DNA from: Cristatella mucedo
Taxonomy: Eukaryota; Bryozoa; Phylactolaemata; Cristatellidae
NCBI GenBank assembly: GCA_009760855.2
Contig: WPIO01000022.1
Coordinates: 1,479,001 to 1,543,000 of the forward strand
Reading direction: 5' to 3'
DNA length: 64,000 bases
Shown here: piece after piece, positions 12,001 through 22,829 of the stretch
Layout of the letters: every line of letters starts with the position of its first letter
Position numbering within the stretch: the first letter of the stretch is position 1
Made by a program: the position numbers and the translations under genes
The notes under the pieces: generated by a model
What the model was told of the DNA's origin: nothing
Database searches by the model: none
Seen by the model: the letters and a program-made list of their open reading frames with translations, nothing else

Positions 12001-15000
12001 CGAGACAGCAGACTCGTCTGCAAGCCTGCACAAGCACAGGCCTACCTGACTGTGTTTGGAATGCATTTGCTCCAGTCGGCATCAGCAAAAATGACTGCGG
12101 CATTCTTGCCTCCCAGCTACAAACAGAGGAAAGCAGCCGAGCCATCAAGGTGAGCAAGCATAACCGTGGCAACCCGATCAGTAAAGGCCTGCCACCAGTG
12201 TTTGGGTCGGCAGCAGAAGCCCTCCATAGCCAGGCTCAAACAAAGACACATGCAAGTGTGTGCGAGCACACACATACACACACACACACGTGCATGCATG
12301 TATGCATGTGTGCAAATGTGCATGCGCATGCACACACAAGCAAACGGACCCTGCCTGCAGGCACACATGCGAAAGTACTAGCATGCCCACATACGTGCAT
12401 GCACACACATCACAGAACAGAAGGCGATGAATTAAGCAGGCAAATACGATTTCTACCTCTAAAGACAGCTTTTTGCAATAGGGTGCAGAAGCCACTTGAA
12501 TGCGCTCTCCCGTCGCTGTACTGCCCGTGAATGAAATCAGAGGAACGTCTGGGTGTGAGACGATGGCAGATCCAGCTCGGGGACCCACTCCAAACACCAT
12601 GTTGACCACTCCTGATGGAAGCCCTGTCAAAAAAAGCATGCTAATACGTGGAGAAGATAACCATGTTAATAATATATGGAGCCCGGTGCATGCATCGCAG
12701 GTCCAAATAAGCAAAACGTAAAGTGAAATGGAGTGAACTGTCAGCTATGAATTGAAGACCTAATCTCCTAGTAATGAATCTATAATGAGCCTTTACATCA
12801 ACCCATAGAAAACGCCTCATCCTCCAACAGCTGACAAGGTTCCGAATTAATGCCCTGCACTAATATGCTCTAGCGACGATACTGTTAGCCACGAACGTGC
12901 ATTAACACATATTCAGCAGACATAATGGCTGCAGCTCGACATTCAATTGCAACTAGCATATGCCTACATTCAGCGGAATCGCACAAGGATCGCAGCTCCG
13001 CACGTAAATGGTCATGTAAAGCAGATGCACTTTCAGCTGGAACAAGAATAGGCAGTGATCAGAGCGGGAAGCGATTTCCATACTTTAGGTGCAAATACAA
13101 ATTCAATCGCCGAAAGACTTTAATTTAGCACCAAGAATGGCACGACGACTAGAACCTCAGGGGGGCAGGATCAATAAGACTTGTGGTCTTCTGGGAAACA
13201 AATTTAGCAATGAATGCAATAGAAGCCAGCAAGAAGGAGGAGCAGGAAGAAGAATAGATGTATGATGTAGAGTGATGGGGTGATGCACAAAGAACATACT
13301 TCAAATGCATATGCAAATATTAGATATATTAATATAAAACACTGCATCAAGAAACACATCCTGCTAACATCCTGCTCGAAAGATTTTTTTTATGCGATGG
13401 TAGCAAATCAACTAAAAGGTATGATCATGAGGACAGACCTTTCAAACTGTTTAAAGTGGCTGCATCGCAGTGTAACTAAACCCACCCCCAAAGTGCACAA
13501 ATAGCAAGAGGACGGGGACACTGCAAACTGTAGCCCCGTTGGTGACAAAAATTGACGTTCAGCACAAGTTATTTAAATGTACGTTACCGACATCTTGGAA
13601 AATCTTGCAAAGCATCCATGCCGTGACTGAGGTCATTTCACTGGGTTTGGCCACACAGGTATCTCCGTATGCAATGGCAGGTGCAATCTTCCATGTCAGA
13701 AGGTACATGGGTAGGTTCCAGGGTGAGATGAGGCCAGCTACACCGAGTGGGACGTGCTGCACATAATTCAGTACATCGCCTTGGCCAATGATCGTAGACC
13801 TATTCAGCAACACAAGACAGCATTCCTTGACCTACTCATAACACTTAATTGCCAAAATTTCTTGCGGCCATGCGCATTACTGTTAAGTGCCATTAGAGGC
13901 CACTAACTAATTTGCCGTTGCATACCATGGTTCAAACACTCGGAAGGACAGCAAGGATTCTCCAAAAATACAACAAAATTAATAAAATGGATGCAATTCT
14001 GTCAGCGCAATAAAACGCTGACAGTACAAGAAACCTCTTCAGCAAGATTTGTTTGTAGTGAACGTTGCAACTACAACTACAACTACACCACTTCACACCG
14101 AACTGAACTGGCTCCTCATCACGCAGCACATCGACGTCCAGAACCTGGCACTTGCTCCGGCTTATACTTATATGAAATACTACTGCACAGGCTTCATATC
14201 GCACCACGTCCCTAAGCCTAGCACTCACTATCCACTGACATCACGACATGCCTTAATGTAACATTTAATGGGAAGCTAAAACCCAAGTATTTCTTACAGT
14301 ATTTGCTGTATAAATGTGAATAATCCTGTATGTGCTTATGCATGCTGAACTAGTGTGCATTCTTCTCACTAATCAATCGACGTGCTTCCTTTCTAGCATA
14401 CGAAAAATGTCTAGATTACATTTTTAGTTATAATAATAATAACAATGCACTTGATAAAGCGAGTTCTTTTAGGGTGCTGCACAAACTACTTTTATTATTA
14501 TTACTAATTCTTACGGATGAGTGGTCATTTGGTGCTTCAGAAGGTACCTGCAAGACAGTGAATCCACAGAAGCATGGTTAAGGTACAGGAATGCTAATAG
14601 AAAATTCTGCTAAAACATATTAAGATGCTTAAATGACACCGTTCATCAACATTCCACTACCAACTATCAGCCAAAGGCTAGCCAGCCTGAGCTGCTTAAA
14701 GCCCTCTCCGAAGTAGACTCTTTCGCGAGAACATCCAGGTCGGCATATGCAGTATGTATCTGCCGGCTTACATTAAACTGGCTGTGCTTAATTTGTTCGT
14801 TTCACGAGACACCATTTCTCATACTTCTCGAAGGTAGCAACAAATAGAACCTACTAAATCAGAAGCTTGACAGAGAGCAACAATGTGTCTGGCATCAACA
14901 TCAGCACAGACACAAATAACCTTATGCAACGGCTCAAAAACACCCTTACATTGGTACGAAGTTGTTTCTAGCCATTCATGGGAAGTTGTGCAAGACCACG

Positions 15001-15492
15001 AGGGGAATGATAAGTCGACAGACAACAAAAAAACACAAGAAGGCTTGCATGGGAACAATGACAAAACACGTTGCACGTGCAACACACTGTGAGGCATCTG
15101 CCTCACAATGTGTTGAACCGTAGGCTCTTCAATGCGAGCCTACGGTCCAACCCGTGACTGGCAAGTACTACATCATGGACATCTAGATCAGTCTAAGCCT
15201 GTTTGTGGAAGATAAGATGCTAAAAAAGCTTGTAGCCTCAATATTAGGAGATAAACCAGGTCAGCACTGGTGCCACCAGCACGAGAGATCGTGTGCCTTA
15301 CAAAAGCAATTGTGAAAATGTATATTTCTACCCCAGAGCTGCCCTGCATTTGAATCTCAGCTCTATTTAACCAGCTCCAACTCCACTGCACGAATCATGC
15401 CAACGAACCACGTGCCCTCACTACTAGCTAAGGGGTGTATTCATTCGCCATATATATATATGTGTGTGTGTGTGTAAGTGTGTGTGTGTGTG

Positions 15493-15546
<54 letters not shown>

Positions 15547-16334
15547 TGTGTGTGTGCGCGCGCGTGCGTGTGTGTATCTATGTATCTATGTGTACATAGA
15601 TGGTGTAATATACCATAGGATGGACGCCCCAACACACACGCCTACTTCAGAGAGAACTGACCGGTTCCACATCGCGAACACAGCAAAAGTGCCCACCACA
15701 AAGCTTTGTAGCCCAGATCAACGACACAAAGACATGACCATTAGCGAGATTCAACGCTAATTAAATGTTATAACTGTAGCTGTGAACAATATCGGTGCCA
15801 CCATTTTCGCTCGCTAGCAGCTCACTTACTCGCTGATATCGTGCAGAATGGATGTTCCAAAGAATCTAAAGTTGTAAACAGCGCGTGGAATATCCACCGT
15901 CCGAGCGAGCGAGAGAGGTTTGCCCTGATCTCGAGACTCGGCCAGGGCAAAATCCTCTAACCTTTCCTCTAGTGCATCGGCAATCCTCAATAGCAGCCGA
16001 GATCTTTCAGCAACGGTCGTTCGTGACCACCTGAGAGGGGTGGCAGTGAGCATTACTTGAAAACAGCTGGCTTTAGCAATCGCTAATGCAGTGCGCTTTA
16101 AAATATATAGGAAATGCGACATCAAGCCGTGTAACCAATGCAGAGCAGCGGCCTTGATTACTGGTGGAAAGCCGCTTTAGCGGCTTGAACGGCTACGCCA
16201 ACTTCTTCCTCGCCACTGTCTGGAATTTTAGCCCATACTTCACCAACTGACGGATCGTAGCTATCTATGGTACTTTCGCAGTCACAAAACGAGCCATTAA
16301 TAAAGTTCTTTACAAGGACTATCTCCGAACTCAT
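2820..16334 (-). CDS. ALDH8A1: 2-aminomuconate semialdehyde dehydrogenase (ALDH8A1), complete, 10 exons
   Basis: NAD-dependent oxidation of 2-aminomuconic semialdehyde in the kynurenine branch of tryptophan breakdown (cytosolic family). Inferred exons, 5' to 3' on the minus strand: 16334-16162, 16030-15830, 13799-13588, 12623-12457, 12116-12046, 11294-11190, 10083-9912, 9822-9709, 5350-5255, 2969-2820. All introns are GT-AG, all phases join, and the total is 1461 nt, encoding 486 aa, against 487 in human. Visible motifs: SPWNLPMYLLTWKIAPAIA, FTGSTATGE, SLE-LGGKN across the exon 4/5 junction (general base Glu251), GEVCLCTERI (nucleophile Cys285), KEEIFGPVACVVPF, and WANCWMLRDLNLPFGG followed by SGIGREG. 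The start is the ATG at 16334 (MSSEIVLVKNFINGSF), which fits the family N-terminus; an in-frame GTG further upstream is not a credible start. No frameshift or missing catalytic residue is seen. Confidence 0.95.
2978..3018. repeat. (GA)n microsatellite at the last ALDH8A1 acceptor
   Basis: About 20 GA units. On the gene (minus) strand this is a (CT)n tract that ends about nine bases before the CATAG|GTTGG acceptor of ALDH8A1 exon 10, so it occupies the polypyrimidine-tract position of intron 9. Confidence 0.9.
4083..4212 (-). repeat. SINE-2 copy (tRNA-related, LINE-B-like tail)
   Basis: Antisense copy inside ALDH8A1 intron 9. It starts with the reverse complement of a 'gggtctatacaaatgaatt' tail, then 'ctctattcaagtg', and a B-box-like 'gggatcgagccc', and ends in 'ccttaaccactaggcc', the reverse complement of the A-box side. 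It is somewhat diverged. Confidence 0.65.
4676..4722. repeat. (TATT)n-like AT microsatellite
   Basis: Imperfect TTTA/TATT tetranucleotide run in ALDH8A1 intron 9. Confidence 0.8.
4995..5145 (+). repeat. SINE-2 copy
   Basis: Sense copy. It runs from 'ggtttggtggagtgcttaag' through 'gaccaaggtcaaggtgaatg' and the B-box-like 'ggactcgagccc' to 'gaatagagattaagttctg', the tail also found in LINE-B copies. It lies only about 110 bp from ALDH8A1 exon 9. Confidence 0.7.
6091..6270 (+). repeat. SINE-1 copy (tRNA-derived)
   Basis: Starts 'gccgtgatggcacactaggc' (A-box-like), carries a B box 'gggttcgaatcc', continues with 'gcgatcctttattgctgctg' and a conserved body, and ends in 'tgttaaatcaactagtattt' followed by a T-rich stretch. 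One of the cleanest copies; useful as family reference together with those at 22656 and 23593. Confidence 0.8.
7013..7280 (-). repeat. LINE-A 3' end
   Basis: Antisense copy of the 3' untranslated end of a non-LTR element. It begins 'gtctgtaactccacacagcc' and contains 'gcgcactcaaagcc', 'ccaacagacttcgtctcacgc' and 'gagagcagagtcaggatggc'. It corresponds to the sense copies near 19.8 kb, 25.1 kb and 61.7 kb. Confidence 0.75.
7352..7388. repeat. perfect 18-bp-arm palindrome
   Basis: Arm 7352-7369 (aaaaactgaatgtctgca) is followed by a single G and then its exact reverse complement at 7371-7388. It lies in ALDH8A1 intron 8. The neighbouring words 'catatactatatattcag' and 'cagacattcagttt' recur at about 7758-7797. 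Confidence 0.95.
8590..8700 (+). repeat. possible tRNA-derived repeat
   Basis: Contains a B-box-like 'gtgggtttgactcc' preceded by 'gggaccactaggccagagag', similar in layout to SINE-1 but with little body similarity. It could be a diverged SINE or chance. Confidence 0.3.
8916..9027 (+). repeat. CA-rich block, copy 1 of a 112-bp duplicate
   Basis: Near-identical to 12252-12363 in the same orientation, including the non-repetitive end 'caagcaaacggaccctgcct'. Both copies sit in introns of ALDH8A1 (intron 8 here, intron 4 for the other). Confidence 0.9.
9436..9488. repeat. perfect 25-bp-arm hairpin
   Basis: Arms 9436-9460 and 9464-9488 are exact reverse complements around a three-base loop (cct). 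The arms include 'ccatgcgtactgctagcatg'. It is located in ALDH8A1 intron 8, about 220 bp downstream of exon 8 on the gene strand. There are no obvious target duplications or transposon body. Confidence 0.95.
10290..10565 (-). repeat. LINE-A 3' end
   Basis: Antisense copy in ALDH8A1 intron 6. 'gtctgtaactccacaaagtc' at 10290, then 'gtgttacgcaggagagtttt', 'cctaagcggctttcggtacg' and 'gtggaagtagcagctcagga'. It is very similar to the copies at 60733 and (sense) 19.8 kb. Confidence 0.85.
12252..12363 (+). repeat. CA-rich block, copy 2 of a 112-bp duplicate
   Basis: Same length and orientation as 8916-9027, with only a few substitutions; it lies in ALDH8A1 intron 4 between exons 4 and 5. Confidence 0.9.
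14430..14512 (-). repeat. LINE-B/SINE-2 tail fragment
   Basis: AT-rich 'ataataataataacaatgca', then 'cttgataaagcgagttcttt' and a trailing (TTA)n. It matches the extreme 3' ends of the LINE-B copies at 16.85 kb and 50.15 kb. It lies in ALDH8A1 intron 2. Confidence 0.5.
15080..15146. repeat. two adjacent hairpins
   Basis: Hairpin 1: arms 15080-15096 and 15099-15115 (17 bp, one mismatch, two-base loop). Hairpin 2 follows at once: arms 15117-15127 and 15136-15146 (11 bp, perfect, eight-base loop). It lies in ALDH8A1 intron 2. Confidence 0.9.
15451..15576. repeat. (TA)n(TG)n microsatellite
   Basis: Five TA units lead into an interrupted TG tract of about 110 bp with a short CG-rich interruption near 15557. 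It lies in ALDH8A1 intron 2. Confidence 0.95.
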
Positions 16335-16820
16335 AGCCGGTACAATATGAGTATACGCACCGAGCAATGATGTCAAGGTCACATTACAGTGTCAAGGCTG
16401 GGGGCGCGGCTTAGCAACCTGGGCCCTAGCATTAATTAGGCTCCTCAATATACCTCGGCTATGCGCTCCGATAGCTTCTTGATGGTACAAATACCAAGCC
16501 CATTTTCTGACTAATCCCGTGGATGAACAATTGCTCGTTGGGACTGAATCGGATTCGGGGGTGGTGGGGGGGAGAATGTAATCATATTAGTGAATGTGCG
16601 TGTAGCTACATATAGCTACATACAATGTGCGTGTAGCTAGGAAATGTTTTGGTTGTTTTCACCTCTTCAGCAGCCGGCGACACCTCCACAAGGCGAAACC
16701 TCGAACGGCTGGAGCCTTTTTCTATTCGCAGTGGCCGCTTGCCTAGATGGCCTACTTCTACTATTGGAGTTATGGTGTTTATCTCAGGTTGTGACTCAGC
16801 TTTTAAAACATGAGCTGGTT
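16335..16820. other. 5' flank of ALDH8A1
   Basis: Upstream of the minus-strand start codon. No TATA box or other promoter element can be supported. A G-rich stretch, 'gggggtggtgggggggag', lies at about 16557-16574. No other gene is seen. Confidence 0.4.
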
Positions 16821-16834
16821 TAATAATAATAATA

Positions 16835-17225
16835 TAATAATAATAATGCACTTGATAAAGCGTCCTCAGAGAACTTACTCTCTCTCTCTCTAGGCGCTTT
16901 TCATTTGCTGCAAAGTGATATGCAATTGAATGGTAAGTAAAATCACGCTTGAAAAACAAACGAAATGAATAATATGGTTAGGGGTGACATGCACAGGGTC
17001 AGCATGCAAATGTGGTTAGTGGCAGCATGCACAGTGTCAGCACGCATAAGCACATCAAGGACGAATCACAGGGACCCACTAAATGCTGTCCTAAATAGGT
17101 GTGTTTTTAAGTTTCTTTTAAATGTGGTCAGGTCATGGGATGTTCTGACGCAGGTCGGGAGGGAGTTCCAGGCTTTGGGAGCATGGTTTAACAGTTTCAT
17201 CTATGCAGAGGCAAAGGAGCCTTAA
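16835..17225 (-). repeat. LINE-B 3' end
   Basis: Antisense copy. It starts with 'aataataataatgcacttga', then 'gcgtcctcagagaacttact' and internally repeated 'gacatgcacagggtcagcat' words, and ends in the coding region whose minus-strand frame encodes the conserved RT C-terminus (reverse complement of 'gggagttccaggctttggga', AWNSLP in other copies). Confidence 0.75.
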
Positions 17226-17234
17226 TGGACATTA

Positions 17235-17350
17235 TACCATCGCTTGCAGTGGGGAGCAATACAAGATTGCTCACAGTAGGACTCGAACCGATGACCCGGG
17301 TCGTAAAGTGTGAGCGCTTTACTCCCGGGCTAAGACTTTGTGGCTAATAG
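17235..17350 (-). repeat. SINE-1 relic
   Basis: Antisense: 'gcttgcagtggggagcaata', then a B-box complement 'ggactcgaaccgatgacc' and the A-box side 'gctttactcccgggctaag'. Diverged. Confidence 0.55.
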
Positions 17351-18790
17351 GCGACTGTCCTTCAATTGAATGAGGATGGATAGTCACTTCGACACGGGAA
17401 TTCGACAGGGTCTGTGGGAGGTTCTTTAGTTCGGCATATTCACAGACCTGTTGATACACCCTATGTCCCGGTGCCATGGCTAATAGAAAGACAACAATCG
17501 TTGCCTCATCAAGATGGCAAAAATTAAATAACAGATGTGCGTCTTAGTAACCGAAGTAACATGATTATCTGTGCTGAGAGCACTAAGTTGGAGAATGACT
17601 GCCCAAATGATAGTATAACGAAGACCATGGCAGTAGCTCTATAAAACTGTGTGGTGTTTGAGACCATGTCTTGATTGGTTAGTTAAACCCTGTGATCGGT
17701 GAGGGGCACGTTTAGGCTCATGCAGGCTCCGCAAGGTGCAGCTCAATAGTAAAAAAATGGGTTTAGTATCAAGGTACGGGCGGTATCGATTGACAGCCTG
17801 CTCTTCTATCGTCAACACACTAGTTTTTTAAGTAGCAACTACTCTTTAGTTGTACTCAGAAGCGCTCTCTAGATCCACAACGCTTCGGCAAGGACTCGCA
17901 CCCTGTTACGCCAGCTTTTCTTGCGGCAAAGTACTTCAGTTCAGGGACCGCAGTAGAACATTCGTAACATTTGATGCCAGGTGCATTGGATAATAACTGG
18001 GGACTCTGTGACGTCATCTTGCATTAGTCTCATTGCTTATGACTATGTTGGTGTGTATTGTACCTGAAGCATGCCTTTTTATCTGGACCAGTGTAAAACA
18101 TACCCCGTTTCTTTCACGAACAAGTTCGTGGATTCTAGTTCTGCACCGAACCATAGACGATCACCAGACTACACTGGGTGCCACTGCCGCCAAGGCTCTT
18201 CTGCCACTGGATTGGCTGATAAATTAGCTTATGTTTTCTTTCAGTCTCATTGGTGACCTGCCAATTGAATATTGCTTCTGGTTTTTTCAAAATATTGGCT
18301 TCAGAAACATTCTTTGTTGAACTTTCACCATTTAAGGAGAAGTACCTAATCGAGCTAAATGACGCTGACCTCTCGAAGTTTCAAATATACAATCATAATG
18401 CATCATGTGAAGCACGTGGACTTTCTACAAACGTATGAACGTTCGTGCATGCTGTCGTAATGTGCAATCAACGGCGGTCCGGCTACTCGAAAGGGAGCTG
18501 TTTCAATGACTCGCCTGCTGTTCTTGTACGCACTAGCTCAACCTGCATCTGTCTAGTAACTAGCTCCGACAGCATTTTTGGTGACTAGCACTGGTTGTGT
18601 GCATTGTGTTTTTTTCAAAAAACTGTACCTTCACAGCCACTCTGCACGTTAGTAGCAGCAGCTAGTTTCAGGTTTTGGCACCAAAAGAGTAGACGGCACC
18701 GTCTCAAAAGAATTTCACGGTTTATGAGAGGCTTTGCCAACGATTTGAGTCAGACGAGCAGATGGTGCCATGCAAAACCCGATAAGGAAG
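17350..18790. other. no gene recognised
   Basis: I see only a short SINE-1 3' fragment at about 18185-18245 ('gccaaggctcttctgccact' with the 'ctgataaattagcttatg' tail). The open frames are short and carry no recognisable domain. Confidence 0.4.
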
Positions 18791-19205
18791 CATTTCAGAA
18801 CATGATGAAGGGACTAAAAGTGATGTGAGCAGGAAATTGTAGATGCTGTAAGATGGGGAGCCAGTGTATGTTAAAGAGAAGCATTGGCCAGAGTTCACGG
18901 CAGACAGTCAGACATAGTTGCCAAGTTGTGCACCTTCTGAGCATCTGACCTTTGAGTATCTTATTGCACAGGCCAGAAGACCTGCCGAAGGGATAGTTAC
19001 AGAATTTTAAGCAGATGGTCACAAATTAATAGGCTAACTTGGCCGGTGCATCCTTGTCTGAGCATGCCCGAATTTCTGCATGGTTGTGCATCTGAAAGTA
19101 GGCAGGCTTGGTTGCGGACCTGATGTGGGCCATTAAGCAAATGGTCTTTTTGGAACAGGGCACCCAGATTCAGCGCCAAGGATGCAGGGAATGATAAGGC
19201 CAAGC
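18790..19205 (-). repeat. LINE-B reverse-transcriptase fragment
   Basis: Minus-strand sequence corresponds to the RT C-terminal segment seen intact-looking at 50.4-50.95 kb: thumb-side words such as 'gtgcaccttctgagcatctg' and 'catgcccgaatttctgcatg'. Frames are broken. Confidence 0.5.
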
Positions 19206-19639
19206 TAATGTTGAGAGCTAAGATTTATAGTTTCCAACAGGCAGTAGGTTTGCCTATAGCTCTTAAGGCTTGTTGCCACCTTGTGTGAATAAATTCTTTA
19301 CTTGCAGCGTGATTAGCACACTTGCATTTGGCCGTCGATGGCACGAAAAGATCGCGTGCTCACAAAGCACAAAAATGTGTAAGCCAGTGCTCATTTGGCA
19401 GCAATCGTTTTTCGGAAAAATTACGTTTTCTTACTTGGGCTCCCCCCCCCGTCTTAGGCCAGGAGTGTGATAGCTCTCACTTTACGACGCAGGTCATGCG
19501 TTTGCGCCCTGCTGCAGGCAACCCTTTACTGCCTGGTGCAAGTGGGAGCGGTAGCCCCTTCTGCTCTTCTAGTGCTTTATAAGTGAGGCTTTCGAATCAG
19601 TCGACCATTTCTTTTTGCTTTTTGCAGAGGCAGGCCGAG

Positions 19640-19790
19640 TACCCTGGCAGTACCACTGTTCGGTGTCCTTACTGTCGAGAAGAGATCAAGGACAAAGGCG
19701 CACCGCTTAGCAGCCACCGCTTAGCAGCCAGCGCTTGCTCTAAGCAGCCTTGGCTGCTAAGGAGTCCTTGAACTGCAGGAGGAAGGAAAT
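19640..19790. repeat. short local duplications near 19.7 kb
   Basis: 'ccgcttagcagcca' is present twice in tandem (about 19703-19730), followed by the inverted word 'ggctgctaagga'. Just after comes a 21-bp tandem duplication 'ctgcaggaggaaggaaat' (about 19774-19812). This immediately precedes a LINE-A copy. Confidence 0.6.
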
Positions 19791-19834
19791 GACACTGCAG
19801 GAGGAAGGAAATTATGCTGCTGTTAGAATGCTAC

Positions 19835-20095
19835 GACAACTACTCTCCTGCTGCCGACTATGGCTCATCCTTTTCAGTGGTCCTGAGCTGCTACTTCCAT
19901 GCTAATCACTACCTCAACTGCTCTCCTGACTCTGCTATGCTTCCCACTTTCTCTTTGTTGCGTGAGATGAAGTCTGTTGGCTACCGAATGCGTACCAAAA
20001 GCCGCTTAGGCTGTGAGTGCGCTATACAAAACTCTCCTCGGTAACATCCACGTGGTCTTTATGACTTTGTGGAGTTACAGACGGAGATACATTAC
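19835..20095 (+). repeat. LINE-A 3' end
   Basis: Sense copy: 'tactctcctgctgccgacta', 'tgctacttccatgctaatca', 'gttgcgtgagatgaagtctg', 'gagtgcgctatacaaaactc', and the terminal 'gtggagttacagacggagat'. The open frame through it is a by-product of the low stop content, not a gene. Confidence 0.85.
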
Positions 20096-20099
20096 ATTC

Positions 20100-21960
20100 C
20101 AGAACAGGACTGGGACCATTTCCGATCTGAACTAGAGTTCTTTGGGACCGCAGTATTGCTGCCTGCCGGCACAAGCTGTCTTTCCAGACCTGCTGTGGCC
20201 CTGTCCGATATGGTGCTGCTCCTGCTGCTGCTGATTCCAGTTAGTCGTTTGGGATATTGTACGGGCATGCATTTATTTTCTCGACCTTAACGATATCACC
20301 GGTCGTATCACACGACTATTTTGACATTCCCCCCGGAAATTCGAGTTGACGTACTGCAGCACGATCGGTCTTTCCCTCCTCCTTTCCCGGTTTGACCAAC
20401 GAACTTAGCACTCGGCGCCTGACAGTATTGTCTAGCCAGTCTTCTGACCTTTGCTTGCAGGAGGCGTTCAAAGTTGGAGCAGAGATGTCAGCAGCAGGTG
20501 CTGCACAGTGATCCCTCGGATTCAGTTGTTGCCATCCAACCAGCTCGTCTGGTCCCCATCACGAGGAGAGCATGCTCTGTTTTGCAGCTGCTTTACAACG
20601 TTGCCAAGTCTAATTATATTACACTCGAGGCGGCCACCCTCAGTGCAGATGCTGTAGTGCAGACGGCTGCGTGTACTTCTAGAGGCACCGGTGCCACCTG
20701 GCATGAACCTGAATGCTGTTGCTGTTTTTCAGTTTGTCTGGAATAGGATATCGTGCCGGAGGACAGTTTCTCGAGCTGTCCTGCGTCGGAGAAAAGTGTT
20801 TAAAAAGGAGAAACGAGGCTGCTGAAAACGCTCATGCTAATAAAGGATTCCGGGTGTTGAAGGCGAGAGCACTGGACATGTACTGGTCATTGGCTGTGCG
20901 ACTGTCTCTGCTGCTGCTGCTGCCGCCACTGCTGTCACCCCTGCTGCCATGACTCGGCTGTAGCCTACCTTTGCTGCAGTATCTTGTTTTTGTGCCATCC
21001 CAATTCGAGCCCAAAGTGCTTTCGTGTAAAGCCATGCCAGGCCTCCGTTTCATTTCGTGCGTGTACAGTCTATGACAGCTTTCTGCCTCTCTCACGTCGC
21101 TGCAGTTATTAGCCTGCATATAGCGGACCTGCAGCTCTGTCTGCAAAGCAGACCTTTCGGTCGGTGCACACCTAACCTTCTACGGCAGCTGATCGTGCTT
21201 GTCTACCTGCGCGAGTAGTAGGCCCTGCTTAGCGAGGAGGCAGCCGATCTTGGTCGAAGCAGCTACAGCAAGCGTATCTGCATCCTTGCCTGCATGCGCT
21301 GTATCCTTGCCCGCGTGTGTGCCTCCCCAAGTTCGGTCTCTGTCGACGCCTTCAATAGGACTCGGACGTGTTTCTCGTGCCGGTGCCTCGCGCTGCTGCT
21401 ACAATCCTCGTCCAGCGGCCGGCGTGCTTCCTTTATAAAGCTGCCTCGCCGTCCTTCACAAGTCGGTATGAGGCACATCTGCGCTTGGCGTAGACGTCGA
21501 GTGCATCGTCTTCAAGATCATGACTGCGTGTCTAGCAAATTTCTTCTGCTGAGCTGATGCATATGCATTTAAAAGCCGGTGACTTGTATCGAAGCTTCTT
21601 CTTGGAATCCAGTTGTAACAGTTCCAGCTACTAACCGTTTTGCCTAGAATCATCACACGTTTAAACTGCTAGCCGAATGGTAGAAGATGGTGCCAACTGC
21701 AGTAAGTGCTCTTGATTGTAGGAGAACCGTCGTGCGATGATTTCGTGGCCAGCATGGCATACCTGAGACCACATTCGTCGGGTGCTATTTTGTAAGTCTC
21801 CGTGCAAGCTCACCTCTATTTAATAAACTCTCAGCCATTTCAGGCTTATCTCTGCCACGTGACCTTTGGCTACCGCATTGCCCCAGCTGTGTGAAGTGAC
21901 AATCTACAAGCACCAGCTCGTGTCTCATGGCATCTAGCTTGAAGGTTTATGTAAATGTGC
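20100..21960. other. no gene recognised
   Basis: Pyrimidine-rich, moderately GC-rich sequence with several open frames up to about 100 codons on both strands, none with a domain I recognise. CTG-rich patches at about 20217-20235 and 20915-20950 account for leucine/glutamine runs. Confidence 0.4.
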
Positions 21961-21972
21961 ATACATGCACGT

Positions 21973-21974
<2 letters not shown>

Positions 21975-22034
<60 letters not shown>
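21975..22034. repeat. (GT)n microsatellite
   Basis: About 30 uninterrupted GT units, flanked for a further 150 bp by purine-pyrimidine alternating 'gtatgtatgtatatatacgt'-type sequence. Confidence 0.95.
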
Positions 22035-22036
<2 letters not shown>

Positions 22037-22429
22037 GAGAGCATGCATATGAGTGTACATATGAATGTATGTACAGTTACGTATGCACGTATGCGTGCAC
22101 GTATGTATGTATGTATATATACGTGCATACATGTGGCTGTATGTATGTAATATGCATGCACATATATACAGTTGTGCTATATGGATGAAGGTATGGATGA
22201 GGGTCAGGTATGTGCAGCAGCTTGTACGCAGATCTAGTACATCGGCAGGTGATAATTCCAGATCTCCGTCCACTGAGTGACTGTGTTACTGCAGCAAGCA
22301 TCCACTCACGTGGCTCTCTGCTATTGTATGGTTCGCAGTGAGCCTGTCTATCTTCCTTGTGCGGTTGAAGTCGTAAATAGTGAAAGTGTTTTTGAGTAAA
22401 CATTGGATGACTTAACAGTCCCATTTTTA

Positions 22430-22545
22430 TTTTGGTAGGCGACCATTTATGGTATTCGCTTGATATCACCTGGCAATACAGAATCGCCTGCTCCAAGACT
22501 CGAACCCAAGACCTTGAAATGCAATTACCTTACTTCTGGGCGTCC
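22430..22545 (-). repeat. SINE-1 relic
   Basis: Antisense B box 'aagactcgaacccaagacc' preceded by 'ggcaatacagaatcgcctgc' and followed by the A-box side 'ccttacttctgggc'. Only the head half is clear. Confidence 0.45.
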
Positions 22546-22655
22546 GTTTCTTTTTTCTGTGACTTGGTTGTCAGTATTTGATTAAAGTTAGCGAGGTAGG
22601 CAAATCGTAAGAGTCGTTGTGATGAGCCTAAGCGAACTTTGCAGCAGCTTGGTGA

Positions 22656-22829
22656 GCCGTGATGGCGCACTAAGTTAGGCGGTTGCTTTTCACGACCTCG
22701 GTCCCGGTGTCGTGGGTTCGAATCCTGCGGCGGGCGATCCTTTATCGCTACTGCAAGCGGTGGTAATAGCCTTCTGTCGCTATACAAAAGAGTCTGTTAA
22801 ATCAGCTAGTATTTATCTTTTTATTTAGT
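22656..22829 (+). repeat. SINE-1 copy
   Basis: 'gccgtgatggcgcactaagt', B box 'gggttcgaatcc', 'gcgatcctttatcgctactg', and the tail 'gttaaatcagctagtattta' with a T-rich end. Nearly full length and close to the 6.09-kb copy. Confidence 0.85.

Noticed and set aside
16335-16382. N-terminal extension of ALDH8A1 starting upstream of the ATG at 16334
   Set aside because: It would need a GTG start; the ATG at 16334 matches the family N-terminus.
19814-20044. 76-codon frame (CYDNYSPAADYGSS...) and its near-copy at 25093-25350
   Set aside because: Both lie in the 3' end of LINE-A; the shared frame is repeat-derived.
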